From positions 32,947 through 96,946 of the forward strand of contig NZ_BMKR01000026.1 of NCBI RefSeq assembly GCF_014644435.1: 64,000 bases of DNA. Reading direction: 5' to 3'. Source of the DNA: Paenibacillus albidus (GTDB lineage: Bacteria; Bacillota; Bacilli; Paenibacillales; Paenibacillaceae). Below the pieces are notes generated by a model, which made no database searches, had not been told where the DNA came from, and worked only from the letters and a program-made list of their open reading frames with translations. The translations under genes were made by a program, and so were the position numbers. This document shows, in pieces, positions 55,185-63,956 of this stretch (positions are counted from its first letter, which is position 1; each line of letters starts with the position of its first letter).

Positions 55185-56468
55185 TCACTTCATCGCCTGG
55201 CGGGATTTGGCCACAGCATCGTCCATTGCCTGCTGCGGGGATTTCTTGCCAAGGATCGCATTGCTCAGCTCACCCCAGACCGGTTCGATAATCGTCCCCC
55301 AGTTCAGCACATTGGGAGCAAACTGCACGGAAGAAAAGCTTTCGGATACTGTGCTTTGGAACTCCATGGCTTTAAATTCCGCACTCTCCATTACCGTTTT
55401 GGAGGCTACCGCCTGGCCGGATTCTGCCCAATCCAGAGAATTTCCGGAGACATATTTCAGGAAGTCGCCAATGCCCGCCAGTGTATTGCTGTCTGTGACG
55501 GCCTTTGGCGTCACAAAGCCATGTGAACCTGCATAGATGGCCTGCTTCGCTGCGCCGATCTGCGGCATGACCGCTACCCCGTAATTCAACCCGGCTTCAT
55601 CGAATTGTGATTTCATCCACGGGCCGTTGAATTGAATCGCGTTTTTGCCTTGCAGGAACAGGGTGTTCTCTCCGTCCTGCTGCACATTCGCCGGAGAAAT
55701 GCCCTTCTCTACCATATCCCGCAGCCACTGCACCATTTCTACAGCTTCCGGAGAGTTGTAGGCAACATCCGTGCCGTTCCACAGCTCGCCGCCATTCTGC
55801 CAGACGAGTGACGGGAAGATGAACTGCTGTGGCCATAGCGTAGGAACCACATAGCCATAGATCCCTTTGGCCTTATCGGTAAGCTTCAGAACCGCTGCGT
55901 CGAACTCGGCACGGTTGGTTGGCGGACTGGTGATTCCCGCCTTCTCAAAGAGATCCTTGTTGTAGTACATCACGACCGGATGAATATCCAGCGGAATCGT
56001 ATACAGCTTGCTGTCGATGGTGGCATATTTCACCGGAGCTTCGGCAAAGTCGCTTTCGTTAATACCCGCCGCAGCGGCAAGTCCGTCTATAGGCTGCAGC
56101 TGATCCTTGCTCTGGTAAGTCGGCACCTGATCCACATGCATGATCATCAGGTCCGGCCGTTCTTTACCGGTGCTGAGCGCAACATCCAGCTGCTTATAAT
56201 ATTCGCCATTAGGCTGTATCACAAAATTCACCTTGTACTGATCCTGTGAGCTATTGTACTTGTCGACGATCTTCTTCATAAACGGGCCATCCGAACCCGA
56301 GAAGGGTGACCAGAATAGAATTCCGGTTTTCTTCCCGCCGCCAGCATTCCCCTGCGCTTCACCGCCGCTGCTGCTGTTTGCGTTATTGTTTCCGCCGCAA
56401 GCGGTTACAGTAAGCGCCAGGATAACCGTCAAGCACAATGCCATTTTTGACCGCATGAATTTTTTCAT
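55185..56468 (-). CDS. Sugar-binding lipoprotein orphaned from its permeases
   Basis: About 427 residues of the MalE/UgpB-like family with lipobox VTAC (Cys24) and a Gly/Asn/Ser linker. The ATG at 56468 (MKKFMRSK) lies six to seven bases after AAGGGGGAGC; the longer frame upstream has no ribosome site. Typical late segments are NAIQFNGPWMKSQFDEAG and an IGDFLKYVSG helix. Its permease genes immediately downstream are destroyed, so it cannot serve its original transporter unless another one accepts it. Confidence 0.92.
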   Translation of the reverse strand: MKKFMRSKMALCLTVILALTVTACGGNNNANSSSGGEAQGNAGGGKKTGILFWSPFSGSDGPFMKKIVDKYNSSQDQYKVNFVIQPNGEYYKQLDVALSTGKERPDLMIMHVDQVPTYQSKDQLQPIDGLAAAAGINESDFAEAPVKYATIDSKLYTIPLDIHPVVMYYNKDLFEKAGITSPPTNRAEFDAAVLKLTDKAKGIYGYVVPTLWPQQFIFPSLVWQNGGELWNGTDVAYNSPEAVEMVQWLRDMVEKGISPANVQQDGENTLFLQGKNAIQFNGPWMKSQFDEAGLNYGVAVMPQIGAAKQAIYAGSHGFVTPKAVTDSNTLAGIGDFLKYVSGNSLDWAESGQAVASKTVMESAEFKAMEFQSTVSESFSSVQFAPNVLNWGTIIEPVWGELSNAILGKKSPQQAMDDAVAKSRQAMK

Positions 56469-56607
56469 CTTTTTGCTCCCCCTTTGTCGATGATTCAAAG
56501 CTCAACAGCTCTTTGATAGCTTTATGTTAAGTCATCGGAGGAGACTATAAAATGTCACCAATTTAGGATAAGTGGACATATTTATAGCTTTCCTAAATAA
56601 ATAGAGA

Positions 56608-56642
56608 CTGTCCAACAGTCATTAATCATGACCTGTGGACAG
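56608..56642 (-). terminator. Terminator after the LysR gene
   Basis: Fifteen-base arms (CTGTCCA...GTCAT with two mismatches) and a T-rich stretch on the minus strand. Confidence 0.6.
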
Positions 56643-56671
56643 CCTTCTTGGCCGGGTTTGGCAGTTTCTTA

Positions 56672-57562
56672 TTAGCGACTTCTCGTGTTGTCACTTAACT
56701 GTTTGTAATAATCCTGAACGAATCCCTTGAACTTCTTGGCGACACTTGTCATGTATCGGTTGGTATACCATGAGATCTCGATGGTCCGGGTACTTACTGG
56801 TTCTTCTATAGAAATCAGTATGACAGAAGATCCTTGAGAACCGCCCCAAGTGACAGATGGGATAAAAGAAACTCCCAGCCCCGAACGGACCAGGCTGCGA
56901 ACCATCGAAGGCTCGTCGCTTTCATAAATAATACGAGGCGTAAACCCGGCTGTGTAACAGAGGGAGTCCGTCGTTTCGCGCAGCTGTTTGCCCGTCTTTA
57001 AACTAATAAAGCCGTCTTCCGAGAGTTCAATCAGGCGAATGCTTTCGCGGTCAGCGAGCCTATGGTCACTTGGAACCGCTAGCATGATTTCTTCCGTTAA
57101 TACCGGAATGGACTCGGTTCCCGGAATTTTCAACGGAGAAGAAGAAATACACAGATCAAAGACCGGGTGACCTGGGATATCCTGATCATACTGCAATAGC
57201 TTAAATTGGGCTTCAGGGTACTGCTGACGAAATAATGTGATCATATCCGGAAGTAAATAGGAACCGGCTTTGATAAAGATAACAACAGTTCCTGTCGGTC
57301 TCTCGGACAAGTCAAGAAGCTCCGTTTTAGCATCCTCCAGCGTTTGTAAAGCCAAATCGACTTTCGCAAGAAAGCGTTTCCCGTATTCATTTAATCGTAT
57401 GTACTTTCCAGTGCGATCAAACAATTTGATTGCTAATTCACTTTCGAGATTTCTGATTAATTTACTTATAGCAGGCTGAGAGACTTGCAGCATTTCGGCT
57501 GCTTTAGTCATATTCTCCAGCCGTGCAACGGTCTGAAAGTACCGAAGAGACAATAAATCCAT
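56672..57562 (-). CDS. LysR-family regulator
   Basis: About 296 residues: N-terminal winged helix (YFQTVARLENMTKAAEMLQVSQPAISKLIRNLE is the recognition region, residues about 7-40) and a type 2 binding-protein-like effector domain. The ATG at 57562 (MDLLSLRYF) is six bases after GAGGGGG. Divergent from the carboxylesterase/TauE operon, with a perfect palindrome between them, so it probably controls that operon. Confidence 0.92.
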   Translation of the reverse strand: MDLLSLRYFQTVARLENMTKAAEMLQVSQPAISKLIRNLESELAIKLFDRTGKYIRLNEYGKRFLAKVDLALQTLEDAKTELLDLSERPTGTVVIFIKAGSYLLPDMITLFRQQYPEAQFKLLQYDQDIPGHPVFDLCISSSPLKIPGTESIPVLTEEIMLAVPSDHRLADRESIRLIELSEDGFISLKTGKQLRETTDSLCYTAGFTPRIIYESDEPSMVRSLVRSGLGVSFIPSVTWGGSQGSSVILISIEEPVSTRTIEISWYTNRYMTSVAKKFKGFVQDYYKQLSDNTRSR

Positions 57563-57579
57563 CGAAATCCCCCTCAACT

Positions 57580-57595
57580 ATAACCTATTGGTTAT
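57580..57595. promoter_or_regulatory. LysR-box palindrome
   Basis: ATAACCTATTGGTTAT has perfect arms (ATAACC/GGTTAT) and fits the T-N11-A rule of LysR sites. It sits between the divergent LysR and esterase genes. Confidence 0.65.
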
Positions 57596-57618
57596 ACATT
57601 ATATACAAAACAATATAT

Positions 57619-57647
57619 TTTTCATCATCATAGCAGAACCCTATAAT
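57619..57647 (+). promoter_or_regulatory. Promoter of the esterase/TauE operon
   Basis: A perfect TATAAT (57642-57647) with a weak TTTTCA 17 bases upstream, placed about 25 bases downstream of the LysR box. A weak -35 with an adjacent activator site is typical of LysR-activated promoters. Confidence 0.55.
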
Positions 57648-57680
57648 AGAGAAAAGGTAAATAGGAAAAGGGGGGTATTT

Positions 57681-59303
57681 ATGAGCACAAGAGAATCAAT
57701 GGAAGAAATTCTAACAATCTCTAGTGGTCGGCTTCGGGGGATACGTCTGAGTGAGGTTGGAGCGATCGCATGGTTAGGGATTCCTTATGCTAAACCTCCT
57801 GTAGGTGAGTTCCGCTGGAAGGCGCCACGTGAGTCAGAACCCTGGACAGGTATATTACCCGTACGTGATTTTAATAATAGCAGTGTCCAAGTTCATCAGG
57901 AGGTATCTGGCGGCAGTGAAGACTGTTTGTATTTGAACATTTGGCGGCCGGATCATGCCGGATCAAGCTTACCCGTATTCGTCTTCCTGCATGGAGGCGG
58001 CAATATAGCCGGTTCGGGGCGGGATTTCCAGGGCGGACGATTGGCGTGCGAGACAAATAGTATAGTACTCACAGTGAACTACCGTTTAGGAGCGATGGGA
58101 TTTTTCCGCCATCCTGCACTTCAAACCGGGGATCCCTTGGATGACTCGGGAAATTACGGCCTTCTCGATATTATTCATGCTCTAAGGTGGGTACAGAAAA
58201 ACATCCATTCGTTCGGAGGAAATACGGGAAATGTAACGTTGGCAGGCCAGTCTGCAGGTGCAAGAAATGCATTAGCTATTTATCTTTCGCCGCTAGGCAA
58301 AGGGCTCTTTCACAAGCTTTTTGTCATGAGCGGAGGATTAACAACGGCTACGGCAGAACAAGGTGAAGCAAAGGCAAACAATATCCTAGCGGCATTATTA
58401 ATGAAAAGTGGAGTGGCGAGAAATCATGATGAAACACGGGAATGGATTTCAACGCAATCTGCCGACACGATATCTGACTATCTGCATAGTCAGAAGGCCT
58501 TTCACTTTGCCGAAATAATCGGTGACAGCGGTCTTCGGATGAGGGCTTTTCCCCATTTGTTCGAAGATGGCACGGTCATTCCGAGAGGGGGCTTCGACAG
58601 TCTTAATAACCGCGAGCACCCTTCCCTGCCAATCATCCTAGGGAGCACTGCCAGCGAATTTTCCGGATTTACCTTGATGGATCCCCACTTCTCGACCCAG
58701 GTGCAGCAGGGAAAGTATAACGGAAATTCGGAGCAAAAGATGCTCTATGAAGCAGCAGTTCAATATGGTAGCGAGCTTTATGCAGCCTTTAATGTAGAGC
58801 AAGCAGCGGAGAAATTAGCAACCTCGATTCCCGGGATGCCGATTTTCACTTACCGGTTTGGCTGGGGGCTCCGAGATGGTGTAATCGATCCCTCTGTCCG
58901 TTTTCTGATGGGTGCCCCTCATGGAGCAGACATTCCCTTCTATACGGGCGATTTCTCGGATGTCCTGCACAATCACCCTGAGGGCGTAATTTCCGAGCAT
59001 AACGAACCTGGGCGCAGAATGCTCTCTTCCTTAATGCGCGATTACTTACGGCACTTTTTATACGCTGGCGATCCTAACGCTGACGGACTGCTTACTTGGC
59101 AACGGTGGACCGGCAATCCCAGGTCCGCCAATATCCTTTCGCTAGATGCGAGCGAGGAACAAGCAGTTGTTCAATCGGTCGAGAAGCTTACCAAAATAGA
59201 TATCGTGTCTAGAATGGAAGATGACGTTCGTTCATCGGCAGAACAGCGTAGTTGGCTTATAACGCATCTATTTGCGGGCCGCTTTTTCTGGGAAGATGAA
59301 TGA
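57681..59303 (+). CDS. Type-B carboxylesterase (p-nitrobenzyl-esterase-like)
   Basis: About 540 residues of the alpha/beta-hydrolase carboxylesterase family. Visible motifs: GIPYAKPPVGEFRW near the start, EDCLYLNIW, oxyanion HGGGN and nucleophile elbow GQSAGA; later acidic and His residues include the PHGADIPF segment. The elbow has Gln where Glu is common (GESAG), which is tolerated. The ATG at 57681 follows AAAAGGGGGG; the longer frame extends into the promoter. No signal peptide, so cytoplasmic. Co-transcribed with the TauE-type permease gene. Confidence 0.9.
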   Translation: MSTRESMEEILTISSGRLRGIRLSEVGAIAWLGIPYAKPPVGEFRWKAPRESEPWTGILPVRDFNNSSVQVHQEVSGGSEDCLYLNIWRPDHAGSSLPVFVFLHGGGNIAGSGRDFQGGRLACETNSIVLTVNYRLGAMGFFRHPALQTGDPLDDSGNYGLLDIIHALRWVQKNIHSFGGNTGNVTLAGQSAGARNALAIYLSPLGKGLFHKLFVMSGGLTTATAEQGEAKANNILAALLMKSGVARNHDETREWISTQSADTISDYLHSQKAFHFAEIIGDSGLRMRAFPHLFEDGTVIPRGGFDSLNNREHPSLPIILGSTASEFSGFTLMDPHFSTQVQQGKYNGNSEQKMLYEAAVQYGSELYAAFNVEQAAEKLATSIPGMPIFTYRFGWGLRDGVIDPSVRFLMGAPHGADIPFYTGDFSDVLHNHPEGVISEHNEPGRRMLSSLMRDYLRHFLYAGDPNADGLLTWQRWTGNPRSANILSLDASEEQAVVQSVEKLTKIDIVSRMEDDVRSSAEQRSWLITHLFAGRFFWEDE

Positions 59304-59337
59304 TTGTTGACTCTAAAATATGGAAGGAACATGCTGT

Positions 59338-60135
59338 GTGTTAACTTACTTACTTCTATTTGCCATCGGGCTGATCGCCGGCATTTCCGGTTCTTTGGTC
59401 GGACTTGGCGGCGGATTCATCGTCGTGCCAGCGCTAGCCTTCCTGTTTCCTGATATGCAGCCGTCACATTTGGCCGGTACATCCATGGCGATGCTTCTTT
59501 GCAATTCCATCTCAAGCACTTATGTGTACGCCAAGCAGAAGAGGATCGATTATCAAGCGGCAATCTGGTTCGCTGCCGCTTCGATTCCGGGTTCGGTTGT
59601 AGGCGCCCTTTTTGCAGAGCATATTGAAGGAAGGATGTTTTTCGTTAGTTTCGGCATTTTCCTAATTTTGATTGCTTTGCTGCTCCTGTTCAAACCGAAT
59701 AAGCCCATTGCTTGGCCTTTCAAACCTTCGGTGAAGCGGAGCTTTACCGATAATAGCGGAGAGCATTTCGAGTATGCTTATCACATGCCCACCGGCATAA
59801 TCATCAGTTTTCTCGTCGGTTTCATAGCAAGCCTGTTTGGGGTTGGGGGCGGTAGTCTCATGGTTCCAACAATGACTTTGCTGCTCGGTTTTGCGCCTCA
59901 TATTGCTGTTGCGACTTCCATGCTTCAAATTTTCCTGTCCGCTATCGTAAGCACGTCAACGCATGCCTACCTGTTAAATATAAACTGGTTGATGGTGTTA
60001 TGCCTGGCGCCAGGTGCTGTTATCGGAGGTCAAATCGGTGCGCGACTGGCCAAACGCCTTCCTGCCAACCTGCTGCTAAAACTACTTGTGGCATTTCTGA
60101 TTTTGGTTTCGATTCGATTGATAATGAAGGGATAG
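59338..60135 (+). CDS. TauE/SafE-family membrane permease
   Basis: About 265 residues, seven to eight helices in two related halves, each with the Gly-rich motif (GLIAGISGSLVGLGGGFIVV and FIASLFGVGGGSLMVP). The family moves sulfite, sulfoacetate or other organic anions. I prefer the GTG at 59338, nine bases after GGAAGGA, to the ATG at 59320, which would include that site. Just downstream of the esterase gene, so it may export or import the acid released by it (inference). Confidence 0.88.
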   Translation: MLTYLLLFAIGLIAGISGSLVGLGGGFIVVPALAFLFPDMQPSHLAGTSMAMLLCNSISSTYVYAKQKRIDYQAAIWFAAASIPGSVVGALFAEHIEGRMFFVSFGIFLILIALLLLFKPNKPIAWPFKPSVKRSFTDNSGEHFEYAYHMPTGIIISFLVGFIASLFGVGGGSLMVPTMTLLLGFAPHIAVATSMLQIFLSAIVSTSTHAYLLNINWLMVLCLAPGAVIGGQIGARLAKRLPANLLLKLLVAFLILVSIRLIMKG

Positions 60136-60182
60136 TAAATCGATTCCTTTGGGATGACAAGAATAGTTGGAGAAATACCCAC

Positions 60183-60399
60183 TATATAGAATGAACTTGA
60201 GATTTTTCCAATATAGGTTTTGGTCGTAACTACGGTGAATGTTTGGACTTCCGGCCGCTGTTGTCCCCAGATTTCTTGATTATACCGCTATTCGCAGTGG
60301 AAATCTGGGGACAAAGGCGGACGCTATCGCTCCTACAGTTCCAAAATTCCCCTCCGTTACTCTCACCTTGTTATTGCATTTTTCAGTTCATTCTATATA
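60183..60399. mobile_element. MITE-like element, copy 2 (217 bp)
   Basis: Perfect 14-bp terminal inverted repeats TATATAGAATGAAC (60183-60196 and 60386-60399). Interior perfect 15-bp stem (60261-60275 with 60300-60314). Inverted relative to the copy at 44069-44284. No coding capacity. Located about 50 bases after the TauE-type gene. Confidence 0.8.
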
Positions 60400-60521
60400 T
60401 AGCTGAAAGGTGTGTGATACCGAGCTTAAATACACGGTTGCTGGCAGGTAGAAATCACTAATTTTATGCTGATCCACATTTTTTTACCAAATCTATTTTT
60501 TCAACAGTCTGGGGAGGAAGT

Positions 60522-60917
60522 TTGCTCGTCAATTTAGACTACAGGATCATTCCGATGCACCAGTCCAGTCCACTCCGCATCCGCAGCAAATGCGCTGCAC
60601 TCTTTGCTTTAATCCACACTTTCTCAACGCTAGGCTTTGCCACAAATAATGTGCTAATGCACACGGTCATAAACGGACATCCGGTATTATTTAAAGTCAA
60701 AAAGCTCAAGAAAGTAACCCAAATACAAGCACAAACTCAACTACAACTTCAAGAGCAATTACAAGCTCAGCTTCAGATAGCCGCGTCGTGCAATAACAAA
60801 AAATCCCGCTTTCGAATGCGCAATGTGAATTGCATGCTATCGTCTCCTTTATGGGGAGAGGTGGTTAACCCTCTACCTGCACAGATTTCCCTTTACGTCC
60901 AATCAAAATTGCTTTGA
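60522..60917 (+). CDS. Uncertain 131-aa ORF with Gln-rich segment
   Basis: A TTG start has GGGGAGG four bases upstream, a little close. The C-terminal half contains a basic stretch (FKVKKLKKVTQ) and then a Gln-rich run of alternating Q residues (IQAQTQLQLQEQLQAQLQ) reminiscent of coat-type proteins. The N-terminal half looks unstructured and has no family I recognise. The real gene could begin at the internal ATG near 60657 (MHTVING). Low certainty that it is coding. Confidence 0.3.
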   Translation: MLVNLDYRIIPMHQSSPLRIRSKCAALFALIHTFSTLGFATNNVLMHTVINGHPVLFKVKKLKKVTQIQAQTQLQLQEQLQAQLQIAASCNNKKSRFRMRNVNCMLSSPLWGEVVNPLPAQISLYVQSKLL

Positions 60918-60962
60918 GGATCATAATCTGTTTGTATGTCAAACAAAAAGGAGGCAACTACT

Positions 60963-61064
60963 ATGTCCTGTACGAGAAGAAAAAAAGTAATTGTCGTAAA
61001 ACTGCACCCTGGTCAAAAAGCCATTGTCATTTGTAAGCATAAGAAGCGTCGGTGGTGTCGTTAA
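60963..61064 (+). CDS. Small basic protein of 33 residues
   Basis: An ATG eight bases after AAAGGAGG opens a 33-codon frame rich in Lys and Arg (MSCTRRKKVIVVKLHPG, then KHKKRRWCR) with three Cys. A textbook terminator follows nine bases after the stop, so this looks like a complete short transcription unit. Function unknown; the strong ribosome site and terminator are the evidence that it is real. Confidence 0.65.
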   Translation: MSCTRRKKVIVVKLHPGQKAIVICKHKKRRWCR

Positions 61065-61072
61065 AATGATAT

Positions 61073-61101
61073 AAAAGGACGCTCGTTTGAGCGTTCTTTT
61101 T
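61073..61101 (+). terminator. Terminator of the small basic protein gene
   Basis: AAAAGGACGCTC pairs with GAGCGTTCTTTT around GTTT, ending in a T-run. Confidence 0.85.
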
Positions 61102-61281
61102 ATTCCATTTTTTAAAAAAATACATAAATAATCATCCAAGCGCGTTACCACATGCATGCATCGTTTATCTCTCCTTATGAATGTAATAAATCCAATTATT
61201 TATAATGGGCATTCGCCGTGAACAATATAGGTTTACGTCCATAGACTGTTGTTGAGAGATATTTATCTGAGGAGGGTATTC

Positions 61282-61566
61282 ATGGATACAAGTTATCAAC
61301 AAATCAGCTGGAACTGCATGAATAAATACGTTGGTATAACAACAACCGATGGTCAGGCTCATGATGGGTTTATTGCTCATGTGGATCAGGATTACGTTAC
61401 TCTTGCTATTCCGACGAACGAAATGGTTCATGGGATGCCAGCGCAAAATTCTACCTATAGACAGTTTGGGTACTATCCGGGTTTCTACCCAAGGCGCCGT
61501 TTTATCCGGAGACGGGTACCTTTTGGTGCAATTGCTGCTTTGTACTTACTTCCATTTTTTATTTAA
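61282..61566 (+). CDS. Small LSm-like hypothetical protein
   Basis: 94 residues from an ATG after GAGGAGGG. The N-terminal ~50 residues (NKYVGITTTDGQAHDGFIAHVDQDYVTLAIP) look like an LSm/Hfq-type five-strand barrel; the C-terminal part has a Tyr/Pro/Phe segment, an Arg cluster (RRRFIRRRVP) and a short hydrophobic end (AIAALYLLPFFI). Similar short proteins are common, uncharacterised and often sporulation-linked in Bacillales; that link is not shown here. Confidence 0.7.
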   Translation: MDTSYQQISWNCMNKYVGITTTDGQAHDGFIAHVDQDYVTLAIPTNEMVHGMPAQNSTYRQFGYYPGFYPRRRFIRRRVPFGAIAALYLLPFFI

Positions 61567-61654
61567 TGAACTTACCGCGCCGTTTAAGGATGGCGCAACC
61601 GGTTCTTCTTGAGTAGACGTTCCGGGCACAAAGCTTGCCATGATGTATAAACAC

Positions 61655-61686
61655 AAGCGTCTTCCGTCCTAGGACGGAAGACGCTT
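61655..61686. repeat. Perfect 32-bp palindrome
   Basis: AAGCGTCTTCCGTCCT followed directly by its complement, with no unpaired loop. It has no T-run. It lies just after the LSm-like gene and beside permease debris. Confidence 0.8.
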
Positions 61687-61696
61687 TATATGGACT

Positions 61697-61800
61697 TGTC
61701 GGTTCCTTTCACCGGCAAGTAGAAAATGAACCGGTACACCGTCTTCCCCCGCAGCAGACTCTCCATCAGCAGCGCCAGCGCCAGTGCGAGCCTGATGCAC
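61697..61800 (-). pseudogene. Fragment of a sugar permease (UgpA/MalF type)
   Basis: About 30 codons on the minus strand read IRLALALALLMESLLRGKTV then YRFIFYLPV, the well-known helix-plus-loop of UgpA-type permeases, and then lose similarity before a stop. No start or remaining helices. Opposite in direction to the truncated permease that follows. Confidence 0.5.
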
Positions 61801-61937
61801 CCTTTGTCAATAAAACGATTCCTATGGAAGCAGAGCAGAGATTGGTCTTTATAATGTCAATTGTGTTAAACCAAGTGTCCATGTACAATATACGATAATG
61901 GAGAATTGCAGTCTGGACAGGGAGAATACGGATTAGT

Positions 61938-62699
61938 GTGTCCTCCCAACTCGTGGCCAACAAAGGTTTTTTATACAAACCATTAGGCTTCAGCCTGGAG
62001 GCTTATAAAAGCGTATTCAGCAATCCCGGCATCATAAAAGGCTACGGAAATACGCTGTTCATTCTGATCGTGGGGGTCACCATCAACCTGTTCCTAACCG
62101 CAATAGCTGCTTATGTGTTGTCCAGACGAAATGTGATGTGGAACAATTTATTTACCCTGCTGATCGTGTTCACTATGTTTTTCCACGGGGGGCTGGTTCC
62201 GCTGTACCTGGTTGTTAAGGGTGTAGGTCTGATCGATTCCTTGTGGTCGACCATCATTCCGTTTGCCGTCAGCACTTTTAATCTGATTATTATGCGCACT
62301 TCCTTCCTGGCTATTCCCGAGAGTCTGGAGGAATCGGCGAAGATTGACGGTGCCAACCATTTGACCATCTTGTTCAAGATCGTATTGCCTCTGTCCAAGC
62401 CGGTTATAGCCGTGATGGTCCTCTACTATGCGGTCGAAAAATGGAATGCCTGGTTCTATGCGTCCATCTTTCTGAAGGACAGGGATTTGTTCCCGCTGCA
62501 ACTGGTGCTTCGGGAAATCCTGATTGCCAATTCGACGGACACCATGTCCGCAGGGGCCAGCTCGGCTGATCAATTCATGATCGGCGAAACTATTAAATAT
62601 GCCACCATAATGGTGGCGACTGTGCCCATCCTGTGTGTTTATCCCTTTGTACAAAAGTATTTTGTGAAAGGCGTTATGATTGGTGCAGTAAAAGGATAG
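61938..62699 (+). pseudogene. 5'-truncated YtcP-type sugar permease
   Basis: 253 codons matching a YtcP/LplC permease from the first outer loop onward (FLYKPLGFSLEAYKSVF), with EAA loop EESAKIDGANHLTILF and C-terminal VKGVMIGAVKG. The first 40 or so residues, including helix 1, are absent; similarity begins right at the GTG. AGGGAGAA lies upstream, so a truncated protein might be made but should not insert normally. No binding-protein or partner permease gene is nearby. Confidence 0.82.
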
Positions 62700-62919
62700 G
62701 AGTATAACGAGCCGTGTACATCCGCACACCTTGAATTTGGCACGGCAGGGTCAACCCTCGTAAGCTATCTGAGAAATGTCAGTCTGCTAGAGCTGGATTC
62801 TCACGGCTAATTGCTGAGTATGGCAGTCTTTTCTTTTCCTTTTCTCCGCCGCCAGCGGGATACATGAATAATTTTCCTTGATTTTCAAACACTATGGTAT
62901 AAAGGGAGGTTATTGTTTT

Positions 62920-63594
62920 ATGTGTCAACGTTTTTCCATGGCGGCCGAGTTGCCGGAGGTTCAGGAGCATTTTCAGATCGAACGGGTAATGTACTTCTAT
63001 AAAAACCGCTATAACATTAGCCCCACCCAACATACGCCGGTCGTGCTACAGCAGGACGGGGTGCGGATTCTGGATGAGTTCCGCTGGGGATTCATCCCCT
63101 ACTGGGGAAAAGATGCGATAAATGCGGATCTCAGGAATGTACATCAGAATTCGAGCTACCGCAAAATGGTGGATAAGCAGCGGTGCATCATCCCGTGCAA
63201 CGGATTTTACTATTGGAAAATAGAAGGAAAGATGTCATATCCGGTGCGGGTGGTCATGAAAAACCACAGCATGTTCGGGGTGGCCGGTCTGTATGAAATT
63301 TGGCGGGATACACGCGGGGAACCCCTCCGCACCTGCAGTTTGGTCATGACGGAAGCCAACCCGCTGATTGGGGAATTTGAGAGCCGGATGCCAGCGATTC
63401 TGTCCCCGCAGGACATAACCCAGTGGCTTGATGAGAAGACGAGCGATCTTAATGCGATGGATTCTATTCTACGGCCCCATTCGGCAGAAGAGATGCATGC
63501 CTATGCGGTGACGCCACTGATTGACGATGACAGGCACGACACCGCTGAATGCATTCGGGAGATGGATCTGAAGCGGGCGTGGGTAAAGCGCTGA
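62920..63594 (+). CDS. SRAP/YedK-family protein with altered active site
   Basis: About 224 residues from the ATG after AAAGGGAGGT, so that Cys is residue 2 as the family needs. SRAP proteins link covalently through Cys2 to abasic sites in single-stranded DNA. Kept: MCQRF, NISPTQ, FRWGFIPYWGK, INAD (Asn68), CIIPCNGFYYW, RMPAIL. Changed: the Glu of the GFYEW motif is Tyr98, and the His usually two residues before RMP is Glu154. It may still capture abasic DNA through Cys2 but differ in release or catalysis. Single gene, next to the rRNA operon. Confidence 0.9.
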   Translation: MCQRFSMAAELPEVQEHFQIERVMYFYKNRYNISPTQHTPVVLQQDGVRILDEFRWGFIPYWGKDAINADLRNVHQNSSYRKMVDKQRCIIPCNGFYYWKIEGKMSYPVRVVMKNHSMFGVAGLYEIWRDTRGEPLRTCSLVMTEANPLIGEFESRMPAILSPQDITQWLDEKTSDLNAMDSILRPHSAEEMHAYAVTPLIDDDRHDTAECIREMDLKRAWVKR

Positions 63595-63650
63595 TTGTCC
63601 CGGGCCCGGAGCACAGCTACTGGCAAATCGGGGAAAGGTTGAACAACTAA

Positions 63651-63680
63651 AAAAGCCAGCCAATAAATTGGCTGGCTTTT
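63651..63680 (-). terminator. rRNA operon terminator (bidirectional)
   Basis: AAAAGCCAGCCAA and its complement around four bases, with T-runs in both directions. It ends the 5S transcript and also the SRAP gene. Confidence 0.85.
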
Positions 63681-63686
63681 ACTTAT

Positions 63687-63803
63687 GCTTGGCGACGTCC
63701 TACTCTCCCAGGACCCTTCGGTCCAAGTACCATCGGCGCTGGAGGACTTAACGGTCGTGTTCGGGATGGGTACGCGTGGAACCCCTCCGCTATCGCCACC
63801 AAA
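63687..63803 (-). rRNA. rrf: 5S ribosomal RNA
   Basis: The minus strand carries a full 5S sequence of about 117 bases, beginning near TTTGGTGGCGATAGCGGAG, with CCCGAACACGACCGTTAAG in the middle and AGTAGGACGTCGCCAAGC at the end, typical of Firmicutes. The 150-base spacer to 23S holds no tRNA. Confidence 0.97.
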
Positions 63804-63956
63804 CGGGCATTTGCGGTGCAAATGCATAATTCAGGTCTCAGCATCGCCAAATGCTGAAAACAATATCTTCTCCCTACAATCACTTGGATTGTAAAGTTCA
63901 GATCTTGATTCCTGAAAACTGAATCCGAATCGAATTTGCATTCTATATTTATTTGG

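Noticed and set aside
63804..63956. tRNA gene in the 5S-23S spacer
   Set aside because: No cloverleaf or CCA-proximal pattern could be found in the spacer.
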